DNA of 13,877 bases, taken from NCBI GenBank assembly GCA_903858055.1, contig CAIOHM010000217.1, positions 1 to 13,877 of the forward strand. Direction: 5' to 3'. The translations under genes were made by a program, and so were the position numbers. The DNA comes from an uncultured delta proteobacterium. GTDB lineage: Bacteria > Myxococcota_A > Polyangia > Polyangiales > Polyangiaceae. Under the pieces are notes generated by a model. The model was given only the letters and a program-made list of their open reading frames with translations. It was not told where the DNA came from and did not search any database. Shown here in pieces: positions 1-11,448 of this stretch; position 1 is the stretch's first letter, and every line of letters starts with the position of its first letter.

Positions 1-601
1 CCTCGGCGACCTTGATGTTCGCCGCCTCGTAGACGCCCGCGGTGACCACGCTGCCGTAGACCTCGGCGACGATCTTCAGGGTCTCCGCGTCTTGGCCCGA
101 GACCACTTTGCGGATCTTCGTGAACGTGTGCTCTTTGTCGCCCGGGTTGATGCGCTCGGGGCTGTAGCCAACCTTGAAGTCGACGCCGCCCTTCAGGCCC
201 GAGACGCGCTCGAGCACGGGCACGCAGTCTTCCTCGGTGGCGCCGGGGTAGACCGTGCTCTCGTAGACGACGATGTCGCCCTTCTTGAGCGCCTTGCCGA
301 CGCTCTCGCTCGCCTTGAGCATGGGCGTGAGGTCCGGGCGGTTTGCCGTGTCGACCGGCGTGGGCACGGCGACGATGAAGAAGTCCGCCTCGCGAAGCAC
401 GGCGGTGTCGTCGGTGTAGACGATGTCGGAGCTCGTGAGCTCGGCGCTCTCGACCTCGCCCGTGCGGTCTTGGCCTTCGCGCAGCTCGGCGATGCGATCG
501 CGCTTGATGTCGAAGCCGATGGTGCGCGTGGTTTTTCCGAACGCGACGGCGACGGGGAGACCGACGTAACCCAAACCGACCACGGCAACTTTGCGATTCA
601 T
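1..601 (-). CDS. Nucleotide-sugar dehydrogenase, TviB/WbpO-like (partial, N-terminal 200 residues)
   Basis: UDP-sugar 6-dehydrogenase that oxidises a UDP-HexNAc (UDP-GlcNAc or UDP-GalNAc) to the uronic acid with two NAD+, supplying precursors for capsule, O-antigen or other surface polysaccharide in the cytoplasm. I translated the minus strand from ATG at 601. The N-terminal Rossmann loop GLGYVG is at residues 9-14, an acidic residue ends the second strand (GFD, 29-31), VAVPTPVD is at 78-84, ESTVYPG at 114-120 and GYSPERINPGDKEHT at 145-159. The last motif is typical of the TviB/WbpO branch rather than classic UDP-glucose dehydrogenase. A GAGGGG ribosome-binding site (607-612) sits five bases before the start. 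The gene runs off the left edge, so the catalytic cysteine and the C-terminal UDP-binding domain are not visible, and the substrate (GlcNAc or GalNAc) cannot be decided. It lies 66 bases downstream of the barrel-protein gene on the same strand. Confidence 0.93.
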   Translation of the reverse strand, partial: MNRKVAVVGLGYVGLPVAVAFGKTTRTIGFDIKRDRIAELREGQDRTGEVESAELTSSDIVYTDDTAVLREADFFIVAVPTPVDTANRPDLTPMLKASESVGKALKKGDIVVYESTVYPGATEEDCVPVLERVSGLKGGVDFKVGYSPERINPGDKEHTFTKIRKVVSGQDAETLKIVAEVYGSVVTAGVYEAANIKVAE

Positions 602-606
602 GAAGA

Positions 607-612
607 CCCCTC
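607..612 (-). promoter_or_regulatory. Ribosome-binding site of the nucleotide-sugar dehydrogenase
   Basis: GAGGGG on the minus strand, five bases before the ATG at 601. It fixes the start of the truncated gene, together with the glycine-rich NAD loop that begins only eight residues later. Confidence 0.7.
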
Positions 613-631
613 GTGACGAAAGCAAGGCGAA

Positions 632-656
632 GGCGCGAGCGACGTAACCCCGCGCC
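632..656 (-). repeat. GC-rich inverted repeat in the gap before the dehydrogenase
   Basis: Arms GGCGCG (632-637) and CGCGCC (651-656) are perfect complements around a 13-base loop, about 30 bases upstream of the dehydrogenase start. No T-run follows in the direction of transcription, so it is not a standard intrinsic terminator. It could be an intercistronic mRNA hairpin, or chance in GC-rich DNA. Confidence 0.25.
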
Positions 657-667
657 CCTGGAAAAAA

Positions 668-1381
668 TCAGAAGAAGAGCGAAGCGCCCACGGTGCCGTA
701 GACGTCGTAGCGCCACTCGCTGCGGAGCGAGGCGCTCGGCGTGGCGCTGGGGTTCGCCTCCGACGGCAGCGTGAGGCTGCCGCGATCGGACATGTCGTCG
801 CCGAAGCTGCGGTGCTTCGAGGCGCGCAGGGAGATCGGGAAGCGAATGAAGTCGAGGAACGGCAGCGAGAGCTCGGCGCCGAGCGCACCGGTCCACATGG
901 TGTAGCTGTCGTTGAAGCACGTGGTCGGAATCGTGTTGCCCTCGAGCGAGAGGCTCGACGAGCACGCGCCGGGCTTCACGAAGTCAACGCCGAGGCCGAC
1001 GAAGGGCGAGAAGACGGGCACCGGGAGCACGAGCTTCGCCATGACCGGGATGTGCGTGGCGGTCTGGCCGAGCGAGGCGCTGATCGCCTTGCCGCCGAAC
1101 TTGATGTCGCCTTCGCCCTTGTCGCTCGAGCGGATGAACGCGGCCTCGAGGCCGAGGAAGCCGAGGATGCGGATCTCGCCGACGGCACCGAAGCCGGAGC
1201 GCGTCCCCGCGAAGCCTGGGTAGACGTCCGAGCCGGCGCCGCTGTCCGCTTGGTCGATGATGCTCGCGCCGGCGATGCCGATCGCGCCCACGCCGATGTC
1301 GACGCCGGGGAGCGCCGAGGCCGAGCTCGTGGCGGAGAGGAGACCGAGGGCGAGGAGCGAGGAGACGACGCGTGCGTTCAT
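668..1381 (-). CDS. Probable outer-membrane beta-barrel protein, function unknown
   Basis: Predicted secreted protein of 237 residues. It starts with a Sec signal peptide: Arg4, a hydrophobic core at about 5-17, and an ASA cleavage motif at 21-23. The mature part is rich in Gly, Ser and aromatic residues, with short alternating polar/hydrophobic stretches (GFGAVGEIRILGFLGLEAAF, PFVGLGVDF, YDVYGTVGASLFF). It ends in phenylalanine, the usual C-terminal signature of outer-membrane barrels recognised by the BAM complex. Two cysteines about 16 residues apart in a loop-like segment could form a disulfide. I chose the ATG at 1381 because it places the signal peptide at the N-terminus; an in-frame ATG at 1402 would add seven residues and overlap the upstream gene. 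It starts 10 bases after the four-helix membrane protein ends, so the two are probably co-transcribed. No specific family recognised; a barrel is the inference, and the cargo or role is unknown. Confidence 0.75.
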   Translation of the reverse strand: MNARVVSSLLALGLLSATSSASALPGVDIGVGAIGIAGASIIDQADSGAGSDVYPGFAGTRSGFGAVGEIRILGFLGLEAAFIRSSDKGEGDIKFGGKAISASLGQTATHIPVMAKLVLPVPVFSPFVGLGVDFVKPGACSSSLSLEGNTIPTTCFNDSYTMWTGALGAELSLPFLDFIRFPISLRASKHRSFGDDMSDRGSLTLPSEANPSATPSASLRSEWRYDVYGTVGASLFF

Positions 1382-1391
1382 GCCGCGCAGA

Positions 1392-1874
1392 CTAGATGCC
1401 ATTTGCGCGTTTGTGTCGACCGACGCGAAAGCCAGCACGCACGGCCGCGATGCCGAGCGGCGCGAGGAGCAGCGCCGCCGCGACGCCGACGACCACCGCC
1501 CCGGACCCCGCGAACGAGAGCACCACACCGACGAGCACGCCCACGCCGAGGTAGACGCTGCGCTCGGGTGCGGCGCCCCCGAAGCGACCGACGACGAACG
1601 CACCCGCGAAGACACTGACCGCGTACACCGCCAGGTGCGCGACGAGGAGCGAGGCGAGGGCGGTGCGCGTCGTGTGCGCCGGCGTGAAGGCCCCGGGGAG
1701 CCATGCATCGAGCGCCGCGTTCACCGCCGCGTTGACGATCGCGGCGAGCGGGAGCCACGTGAGCAGCGTGCAAAAGAACGCGACGCCGGCCCATGCCGCA
1801 ACGCTGCCGGCCTCCTCCTCCGAGGGCTCGGCACCACCCGGTGAGTTGAGAACGGGCAGTCTCCGCTTGCTCAT
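1392..1874 (-). CDS. Small multi-pass membrane protein, unknown function
   Basis: A 160-residue protein not recognised as any named family. The first 23 residues are polar, with an acidic patch (EPSEEE). Four hydrophobic segments follow, at about 24-53, 71-97, 106-121 and 124-146, and the C-terminus is basic (RVGRHKR). The pattern fits an inner-membrane protein with four helices. The ATG at 1874 was chosen because the residues before it, reachable from an ATG at 1922, are basic and low-complexity, run into the intergenic gap and lack a ribosome-binding site. Neither start has a clear Shine-Dalgarno sequence. It is the first gene of the leftward group and is divergent from gltB. Its job cannot be inferred from its neighbours, beyond a possible link to the cell envelope. 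Confidence 0.65.
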   Translation of the reverse strand: MSKRRLPVLNSPGGAEPSEEEAGSVAAWAGVAFFCTLLTWLPLAAIVNAAVNAALDAWLPGAFTPAHTTRTALASLLVAHLAVYAVSVFAGAFVVGRFGGAAPERSVYLGVGVLVGVVLSFAGSGAVVVGVAAALLLAPLGIAAVRAGFRVGRHKRANGI

Positions 1875-1973
1875 GGCGCGAAGACGTAGCGGATGCGCAG
1901 GGATTTCGCTCGTGTTTCGCACGTGTCAATTCTGCTAGCGCGCCGCGTCAACGCGTTCCATAATCCGACCGCT
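1875..1973. promoter_or_regulatory. Divergent intergenic region, likely promoters for gltBD and the leftward membrane-protein group
   Basis: This 99-base gap separates two genes pointing away from each other, so promoters for both directions should lie here. CATAAT at 1959-1964 matches the sigma-70 -10 hexamer at five of six positions in the gltB direction. No good -35 box lies 16-18 bases upstream, and transcription from this hexamer would leave almost no leader before the gltB ATG. No convincing sigma-54 element (GGCAC-N5-TTGC) was seen. Confidence 0.4.
1944..1955. repeat. Short perfect inverted repeat upstream of gltB (operator candidate)
   Basis: CGCGT and ACGCG flank the two bases CA, just upstream of CATAAT (1959-1964). 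The position would suit a repressor operator, but arms of five GC-rich bases arise easily by chance in this DNA. Confidence 0.2.
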
Positions 1974-6488
<4,515 letters not shown>

Positions 6489-6489
6489 G

Positions 6490-7923
6490 ATGGGTGACCC
6501 AAGAGGCTTTCTGAAGGTCGAGCGCGCCAAGGAGAAAGAGGCGCCGGCGGCGGAGCGCGTGGCGCACTACCGCGAGTTCACGGTGCCGGTCTCGCAAGAG
6601 CAGCTCAAGGCGCAGGCGAGCCGCTGCATGGATTGCGGCATCCCGTTCTGCCACAAGGGGTGTCCGCTCGGGAACCTCATCCCCGAGTGGAACGACTACG
6701 TCTACCGCGGCCGCATGGACGACGCGGCGAACGCGCTCGAGGAGACGAACAACTTCCCCGAGGTCACCGGCCGCGTGTGCCCCGCCCCCTGCGAGGGTTC
6801 GTGCACGCTCAACATCGACAACAACCCGGTCTCCATCAAGGTCGTCGAGAAGAACATCGCCGAGTACGTGGTACAGCGAGGGTATGTGCCGCGTCTTGCC
6901 GCGAACAAGACGAGCAAGCGTGTGGCGGTCGTCGGCTCGGGTCCTGCGGGCCTCGCGGCGGCGCAGCAGCTCGCACGCGAAGGCCACGCGGTCGTGCTCT
7001 TCGAGAAGACCGATCGCATCGGCGGCCTGCTCCGCTACGGCATCCCCGACTTCAAGCTCGAGAAGACCCTCATCGATCAGCGCATGAAGCAGCTCGAGGC
7101 GGAGGGCGTGGAGTTCCGCACGGGCGTGAACGTGGGCGTCGACGCGGGCACCACCGCGGAGGACCTGCGCCGCGACTTCGACGCGATCGTGATCGCCGTG
7201 GGCGCGCGTGAGCCTCGCCTCTTGCCGGTGCCGGGCGCGGAGCTCGCGGGCGTGTACCCCGCCATGAAGTTCCTCGAGCAGTCGAACCGCCGCGTCGCCG
7301 GCGATGCGATCCCCGAGGCCGAGGCGATCCTGGCGACGGGCAAGCACGTGGTCGTCATCGGCGGCGGTGACACGGGCTCGGACTGCGTGGGCACCTCGAT
7401 TCGCCACGGCGCGAAGTCGGTCACGCAGATTGAGCTCATGCCCAAGCCGAGTCTCGTGCGCCGCCCGGAGAACCCGTGGCCCGAGTGGCCGCAGGTGCTC
7501 CGCACCTCTTCCTCGCAGGAGGAAGGCTGCGAGCGCGACTGGGCGGTCATGACGAAGGAGCTCGTCGGCGAGGGCGGCGTCGTGAAGCACTTGCGTGCAC
7601 AGCGCATCGAAATGGCGGGCGGCCAAATGCGTCCCCTCGAGGGCCAGACCGTCGATCTTCCCGCGGACCTCGTGCTCCTCGCCATGGGCTTCACGGGGCC
7701 CGAGAAGCTCCGCCTCGTCGAGGACCTCGGCCTCGCCAAAGACGCGCGCGGCAACATCGCGAGCGATCCGCACGGCGCCACGAACGTCACCGGCGTCTTC
7801 ACGGCCGGCGACTGCAACCGCGGCCAGAGCCTCGTCGTGTGGGCTATCGCCGACGGTCGTCGCGTGGCGGCCAGCGTGCACGGTTTCCTCACGGCGCGCG
7901 GCGCGACCGAGGCGGCGGAGTAA
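6490..7923 (+). CDS. gltD: Glutamate synthase, small (beta) subunit
   Basis: FAD- and iron-sulfur-containing subunit that takes electrons from NAD(P)H and passes them through 4Fe-4S clusters to the FMN of GltB. It has 477 residues, usual for GltD. The N-terminal cluster domain has Cys46, Cys49, Cys54 and Cys58 (CMDCGIPFCHKGC) and a second set, Cys97, Cys101 and Cys105 (CPAPCEGSC). The FAD Rossmann loop GSGPAG is at 149-154. The pyridine-nucleotide loop GGGDTG is at 291-296, and the C-terminal FAD-contact segment GDCNRGQSLVVWAI starts at 440. One base separates it from the gltB stop, so the two genes form one translationally coupled unit, as expected for subunits of one complex. The related family of dihydropyrimidine dehydrogenase and formate-linked subunits is unlikely given the gltB neighbour. 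A cupin lipoprotein follows 40 bases later and may share the transcript. Confidence 0.97.
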   Translation: MGDPRGFLKVERAKEKEAPAAERVAHYREFTVPVSQEQLKAQASRCMDCGIPFCHKGCPLGNLIPEWNDYVYRGRMDDAANALEETNNFPEVTGRVCPAPCEGSCTLNIDNNPVSIKVVEKNIAEYVVQRGYVPRLAANKTSKRVAVVGSGPAGLAAAQQLAREGHAVVLFEKTDRIGGLLRYGIPDFKLEKTLIDQRMKQLEAEGVEFRTGVNVGVDAGTTAEDLRRDFDAIVIAVGAREPRLLPVPGAELAGVYPAMKFLEQSNRRVAGDAIPEAEAILATGKHVVVIGGGDTGSDCVGTSIRHGAKSVTQIELMPKPSLVRRPENPWPEWPQVLRTSSSQEEGCERDWAVMTKELVGEGGVVKHLRAQRIEMAGGQMRPLEGQTVDLPADLVLLAMGFTGPEKLRLVEDLGLAKDARGNIASDPHGATNVTGVFTAGDCNRGQSLVVWAIADGRRVAASVHGFLTARGATEAAE

Positions 7924-7963
7924 GCGGGGCGTGCGAGCGAGCCACGATGCTACGCTCGCCGCC

Positions 7964-8725
7964 ATGATCGGTTCTCGTCCTTGGTCGTCGAAGCGCGGCA
8001 CGTTGGCGTCGCGGGCGGCGGTGGTTTCGCTGCTCTTCGCGCTGGCGGGCTGCGCAAAGAATTCCGCGGCCCCGGTTGCGCCGCTCGCCCCGGTCGGGGC
8101 GGCCCTCGTGGCGCGGGGCCCCCTCGAGGCGGCCTTCGTCGACGTGCCGGCGCGCTTCGAAGCCTCGCCTTGCGCGCGCATGATCGTGGCGGTGGCGCGT
8201 GGCGCGGTCATGGTCGCGGGAGAGCGGCTCGCGGAGGGCGATACGCTGGTGATGGCGCGCCCGGGTCCGTTCGGCCTGAGCGGGCACGGGCTCGTGCTCG
8301 TGGCGCGCGTGCCGCTGCGCGCGTGCGAGGGTGAGGCGACGAAGACGGTGGTGCCGGCTGGCCGCGCGGTGGAGCTCACGTGGGCCGAGGGGCGCATGCA
8401 CGCGCACCTCGACGTGGGCACGGACCTCTCCCCGGAGGCGTACCTCGGTCGGCTCTCGGGCAGCGCGCCGGTCGCCGAGCACACGCACGCGGAGCAGTGG
8501 GAGATCCTCGCGGCGGTGGAGGCCGCGGGGACTTTCACCGTGAACGGCGTGCCCCATCGCCTCGGTGCAGGCGAGATCCTCGCGGTGCCGCCGGGTACGC
8601 GCCACTCCTGGCAGCCGGACCCGGGCTCCACGCTCGTCGCGGTCCAGATCTACGATCCGCCAGGGCCCGAGCAGCGCTTCGTGGGGCTCGCGAAGGCGGC
8701 GGCCCGCAGCTCCGAGAAGCGCTAA
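7964..8725 (+). CDS. Lipoprotein with C-terminal cupin domain, possibly a bicupin
   Basis: A 253-residue predicted lipoprotein. The signal peptide (SRAAVVSLLFALAGC) has a lipobox LAGC, with Cys30 as the lipidated residue, so the protein should be anchored to the inner or outer membrane facing the periplasm. The C-terminal half (about 165-240) is a cupin: motif 1 gives His173, His175 and Glu180 (HTHAEQWE), and motif 2 gives GEILAVPPGTRH with His214. That makes a complete set of metal ligands. The N-terminal half (about 45-125) has beta-rich text (GAVMVAGERLAEGDTLVMARPG) that looks like a degenerate cupin without metal-binding histidines, so the protein may be a bicupin with one live site. The substrate is unknown; cupins include dioxygenases, isomerases and non-enzymatic sugar binders. 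It starts 40 bases after gltD without a clear ribosome-binding site. The ATG at 7964 is favoured because the signal peptide follows directly. Confidence 0.82.
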   Translation: MIGSRPWSSKRGTLASRAAVVSLLFALAGCAKNSAAPVAPLAPVGAALVARGPLEAAFVDVPARFEASPCARMIVAVARGAVMVAGERLAEGDTLVMARPGPFGLSGHGLVLVARVPLRACEGEATKTVVPAGRAVELTWAEGRMHAHLDVGTDLSPEAYLGRLSGSAPVAEHTHAEQWEILAAVEAAGTFTVNGVPHRLGAGEILAVPPGTRHSWQPDPGSTLVAVQIYDPPGPEQRFVGLAKAAARSSEKR

Positions 8726-8752
8726 ACTACTCCGCCAAAAGTATCTCGGTCG

Positions 8753-10042
8753 TCATTCGACGAGCTTGACGAGCCCATTCGCTACGAACGGCTCCAAAAT
8801 CTCCGCGAGCTTCGCGATGGGTACGTGCAGAATCTCCGCAATCTGCAGGAGGTCGTGCTTGCCGTCCGCGTAGCTGAGCATGCCCATCATCGTCGCGACC
8901 TTGGCGCCGGTCTCCTTCGTGGACAGCGTTGGGTAGAGTCCGCGCTTGCCGAGCTGGGGCTCGCAGAGCACCGTCACCTGTGGCGTCACGTTGCTCTCCA
9001 CCGCGGCGATGGCGGCTTGGAGCGCGCGGAAGCCGCCCTCGAGACCCGTGGGGGTCACGAGTGATAGGTTGTCGAGGGACGTGTGGTACTCCGGGTAGCG
9101 GCCATATTTGCTGCGCATGACCGTCGCCATGGGCAGGTCTACGCCGGGCGAGCAGTATTGGCGCTCGTCACTTCCGCGGTCGAGCCAGGTGTAGCGCATG
9201 TAGCCTGCATCGATGTGCTCGAGGGCGTGCTTCGCGGCGCGATCGGAGAGCGTGTCGCCGGCGCGGGAGGGCAGGTACGAGTACGCGCGGTCGTCGCCGA
9301 TGCAGCTCACGTTGAAGCCCGCCTTCACGTGGCGCTTCAGGTGATCGAGTTTCCGCGAGAGGTAGACGATGGATCCGATCGTCTCCGGGATGAAGACGAT
9401 GCGGTAGCTGTAGCGACGCTTGAGGAGTGCCGCGATCCATTGCGCGATGGCCGTGGTGACGACGGGCCCGGAGAGCTCGTTGTTCGCCATCGAGGGGTGG
9501 CAGACGTAGGTCGAGAGGAAGACTTCGTCCTGCGATTCGCCAGGGATCAGGAGCTCCGCGTAGTTGAGGACGCCGGGCTTCAGGTCCGCGTCCACCACCG
9601 CCCGGTAGCGCCCGGGCTTCAGCGCCTGCCGTGCCTCGTGCGTGAGGCAGAAGCCCCAGCGGCGCGAGTAATACGAGGTAATATACGGGATGGCGTCCGG
9701 CTGCTCCGGGAGGGAGTAGAGGTGCTTCTGGAGCTCCTCGAGGTCCAGCCACGTGTCGACGGGCTCCGAGTACCCGAGCACGTGGAGGTTGTGCCGCTTG
9801 AAGTCGATCACGCGCTCGCCCTGCTCGTTCTCGACCCACGCGTCGCGGATCGTCCACTCGGGCGGAACGGTCCAATCGAAGGCTTCGGTGCCGGAGGGAA
9901 CCTCGTGGACGGTGAGCCCCGGGAGCAGGTTTTTCAGGTACGCGAGCGTCTCGCGCACGCCGGGGCCCGTGAGGCTGCGGCAGATGGGGAAGAGGTCGCG
10001 GGCCCAGCCGTGCATGCGGTGGCCGAGGGTGTCGTCGCTCAT
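8753..10042 (-). CDS. DUF4910/DUF2172 aminopeptidase-fold protein with C-terminal winged helix
   Basis: A 429-residue protein of a family related in fold to M28 zinc aminopeptidases. Members are often found in surface-polysaccharide or modified-sugar gene clusters, but the substrate is not established to my knowledge. The N-terminus has FPICRSLTGPGVRETL (18-33). Likely metal or active-site residues are His182 with Asn187, Asn188 and Glu189 (CHPSMANNELSGP), Glu220 (PETIGS), the DRGSDERQY segment (288-296) and His320 (YHTSLDN). The last 40 residues (LLQIAEILHVPIAKLAEILEPFVANGLVKLVE region) resemble the winged helix-turn-helix tail known in this family. The start at 10042 overlaps the end of the AAC(3)-like gene as ATGA and is preceded by GAGGAG, so the two are translationally coupled. 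The family assignment is firm; peptidase activity is unproven. It is the last gene of the pyrH-led run and converges on the cupin lipoprotein gene with 27 bases between them. Confidence 0.88.
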   Translation of the reverse strand: MSDDTLGHRMHGWARDLFPICRSLTGPGVRETLAYLKNLLPGLTVHEVPSGTEAFDWTVPPEWTIRDAWVENEQGERVIDFKRHNLHVLGYSEPVDTWLDLEELQKHLYSLPEQPDAIPYITSYYSRRWGFCLTHEARQALKPGRYRAVVDADLKPGVLNYAELLIPGESQDEVFLSTYVCHPSMANNELSGPVVTTAIAQWIAALLKRRYSYRIVFIPETIGSIVYLSRKLDHLKRHVKAGFNVSCIGDDRAYSYLPSRAGDTLSDRAAKHALEHIDAGYMRYTWLDRGSDERQYCSPGVDLPMATVMRSKYGRYPEYHTSLDNLSLVTPTGLEGGFRALQAAIAAVESNVTPQVTVLCEPQLGKRGLYPTLSTKETGAKVATMMGMLSYADGKHDLLQIAEILHVPIAKLAEILEPFVANGLVKLVE

Positions 10043-10947
10043 GTCGTCTCCTCGAAGTCGCTGCGCTCGAACGCGCGCCCGAGCCGATCGAGCTCGGGCT
10101 TCATCCACCCCTGCGTCGGGGCATCGAGCAGGTAGAGCGGGTCCTCGGCGACGCGCGCGAGCCAGTAGTCGCAGACGCGCGCGAGATCGAGGACGAGCAC
10201 CTCCGTGTCCTCCTCGCGGAAGGCGCGCAGGAAGCCCTCGCGCTCCGCGTCGACGCGCAGCCGATCCCAGTCGTAGCCCAGCGTTCTCCCGGCCGGGCGG
10301 CAGTGGTAGCGCACGGAGACCGCGGACTCGCGACCGTCCTCGTGGCGCACGACGCCGTCGAACACCTTGTCGTAGCGGTACACGGGGCCGCCATGCGCGC
10401 GCGCAGGGCAGAGGCGCTCCACGTGGTGCACGGAGGTGAAGCTGATGAACGGCGCGCCGTAGAGGATCACGTGGCCGCCGCGACGTCGGATTTCGCCGAA
10501 GATCGAGTCCTCGCCGAAGGGATCGATCGCACCCGTCTGCGGCGCGGCGAACGGATCATCGCTCTCCGGCGGTCTGCACGCGAAGGGGAACATGGGCCCG
10601 CCCCGGCGCGCGGTCGCCCAGCGCGTGCGCGCGTACTCGGAGAGCATGCCGACCTGGGAAACATCGGAGGCGGGCGCATAGAAGCGCGTGCGCGGGAAGT
10701 CGTAGTTGAAGGTCGGGAACGCGATCGGGCGCGGGCCTGCGATGCGCTCGAGCGCCTCCACGTGCCGCGCGCACAGGTCCTCGAAGGCGTTTGGCGTCGC
10801 CGTACTCGCGCTCGTCGCCCGCTCCGCGCGAACCAGTCCGCGAACGACGGCGCGTGCTCGGAAAGCGTCCGAATGCACGAGGAGCGGAGCTCGCTCGGTG
10901 CCCGGCACTTGGATCGCGTTGCGTAAGGTCTCGAGGAAGGAGCTCAT
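10039..10947 (-). CDS. AAC(3)-fold N-acetyltransferase-like protein
   Basis: A 302-residue protein of the aminoglycoside 3-N-acetyltransferase fold (Antibiotic_NAT family). These enzymes use acetyl-CoA to acetylate an amino group; many chromosomal members act on amino sugars or antibiotic precursors rather than giving drug resistance. Supporting motifs are LLVHSDAF near the N-terminus (22-29), FPTFNYDF (77-84), SQVGMLSEYAR (97-107), and SIFGEIRRRGGHVILYG (148-164). Most telling is T-x-x-H-x-x-E at Thr171, His174 and Glu177, where the histidine is the expected catalytic base. The usual His-Pro segment in the middle of the protein is altered (GGPMFPFACRPPE, 116-128), so activity or substrate may differ from true AAC(3). 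It lies 12 bases after the YkgJ-type gene and overlaps the DUF4910 gene by four bases. This pairing with DUF4910 points to glycan or amino-sugar modification (inference); resistance is not implied. Confidence 0.82.
   Translation of the reverse strand: MSSFLETLRNAIQVPGTERAPLLVHSDAFRARAVVRGLVRAERATSASTATPNAFEDLCARHVEALERIAGPRPIAFPTFNYDFPRTRFYAPASDVSQVGMLSEYARTRWATARRGGPMFPFACRPPESDDPFAAPQTGAIDPFGEDSIFGEIRRRGGHVILYGAPFISFTSVHHVERLCPARAHGGPVYRYDKVFDGVVRHEDGRESAVSVRYHCRPAGRTLGYDWDRLRVDAEREGFLRAFREEDTEVLVLDLARVCDYWLARVAEDPLYLLDAPTQGWMKPELDRLGRAFERSDFEETT
10048..10053 (-). promoter_or_regulatory. Ribosome-binding site of the DUF4910 gene
   Basis: GAGGAG on the minus strand, five bases before the ATG at 10042 and inside the last codons of the AAC(3)-like gene. 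It selects this start over an upstream in-frame ATG at 10108. Confidence 0.75.
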
Positions 10948-10959
10948 CCTCGAGAGACG

Positions 10960-11436
10960 CTAATCCTCCTCGACGTGCTTCCGAAAAAAAGCGTCCAAGT
11001 CTTTCTCGACGGCGAGCAGCGTGAGGAACGCATCCACGTCGCGTGAGGCGTTCAGCACGAGCGATCGCTTCGCTTGGTCGAAGGGCTCGGCCACGCGGCG
11101 CTCGATGTCCGCGCGGCGCTCGTGCACGCGCGCCACGATCGCGTGGGCTTCCTCGTAGGTCTGTGTGCCCGCCTCCACCGCCTTCAAGAGCTCGCAGCGG
11201 TAGGTGCGGCAGGTCTTCGGCCGCGCCTCGTAAACCGTGCACTGTGCACAAAAAGCCGCACACGGCTGCACGAAGGCGAGGCGCGTCTTCTTGCCTTCGC
11301 GCGGGACGACCTCGAGGGGCGCGGGGAGGCTCGCGGCTTCGTCGTCGGTCACGGGTACGTGGCCAAAGAGCGAGCCGTCGCAGCAGAAGCCGCAGCGCGT
11401 GCAGAGGGACTCGCTCGGCGCGAGCGGCGCGTTCAT
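10960..11436 (-). CDS. YkgJ-type cysteine-cluster (CxxCxxCC) protein
   Basis: A small protein of 158 residues from the YkgJ/UPF0153 family, thought to bind zinc or an iron-sulfur cluster; the biological role is not established. The N-terminal signature is Cys12, Cys15, Cys18 and Cys19 (CTRCGFCC). It is followed by Cys59, Cys63, Cys66, Cys76 and Cys81 in the pattern CAAFCAQCTVYEARPKTCRTYRC, where the YEARPxxCRxY run is highly characteristic. The C-terminal half (about 85-158) is charged, probably helical, and has no cysteines. The ATG at 11436 places the signature directly after a short tail and lies 12 bases after the pyrH stop. No good ribosome-binding site is visible, which fits translation by readthrough of ribosomes from pyrH. 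The AAC(3)-like gene starts 12 bases downstream. Confidence 0.9.
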   Translation of the reverse strand: MNAPLAPSESLCTRCGFCCDGSLFGHVPVTDDEAASLPAPLEVVPREGKKTRLAFVQPCAAFCAQCTVYEARPKTCRTYRCELLKAVEAGTQTYEEAHAIVARVHERRADIERRVAEPFDQAKRSLVLNASRDVDAFLTLLAVEKDLDAFFRKHVEED

Positions 11437-11448
11437 GCGAGCGCCCGC

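Noticed and set aside
662..667. A-run on the plus strand (T6 on the minus) after the barrel stop as an intrinsic terminator
   Set aside because: The bases just before it contain only a three-pair GCG/CGC stem, which is not a credible terminator hairpin.
1382..1708. The N-terminal extension of the barrel protein's open frame
   Set aside because: The extension is Arg/Ser-rich and overlaps the four-helix membrane gene in another frame; the signal peptide at 1381 marks the true start.
8712..8749. Inverted repeat CCGAGA/TCTCGG at the end of the cupin gene as a terminator
   Set aside because: Six-base arms with a 26-base loop and no T-run on either side are too weak to call.
10039..10947. Reading the AAC(3)-like gene as an antibiotic-resistance gene
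   Set aside because: Fold membership does not show aminoglycoside activity; the central segment differs, and the DUF4910 neighbour suggests another substrate.
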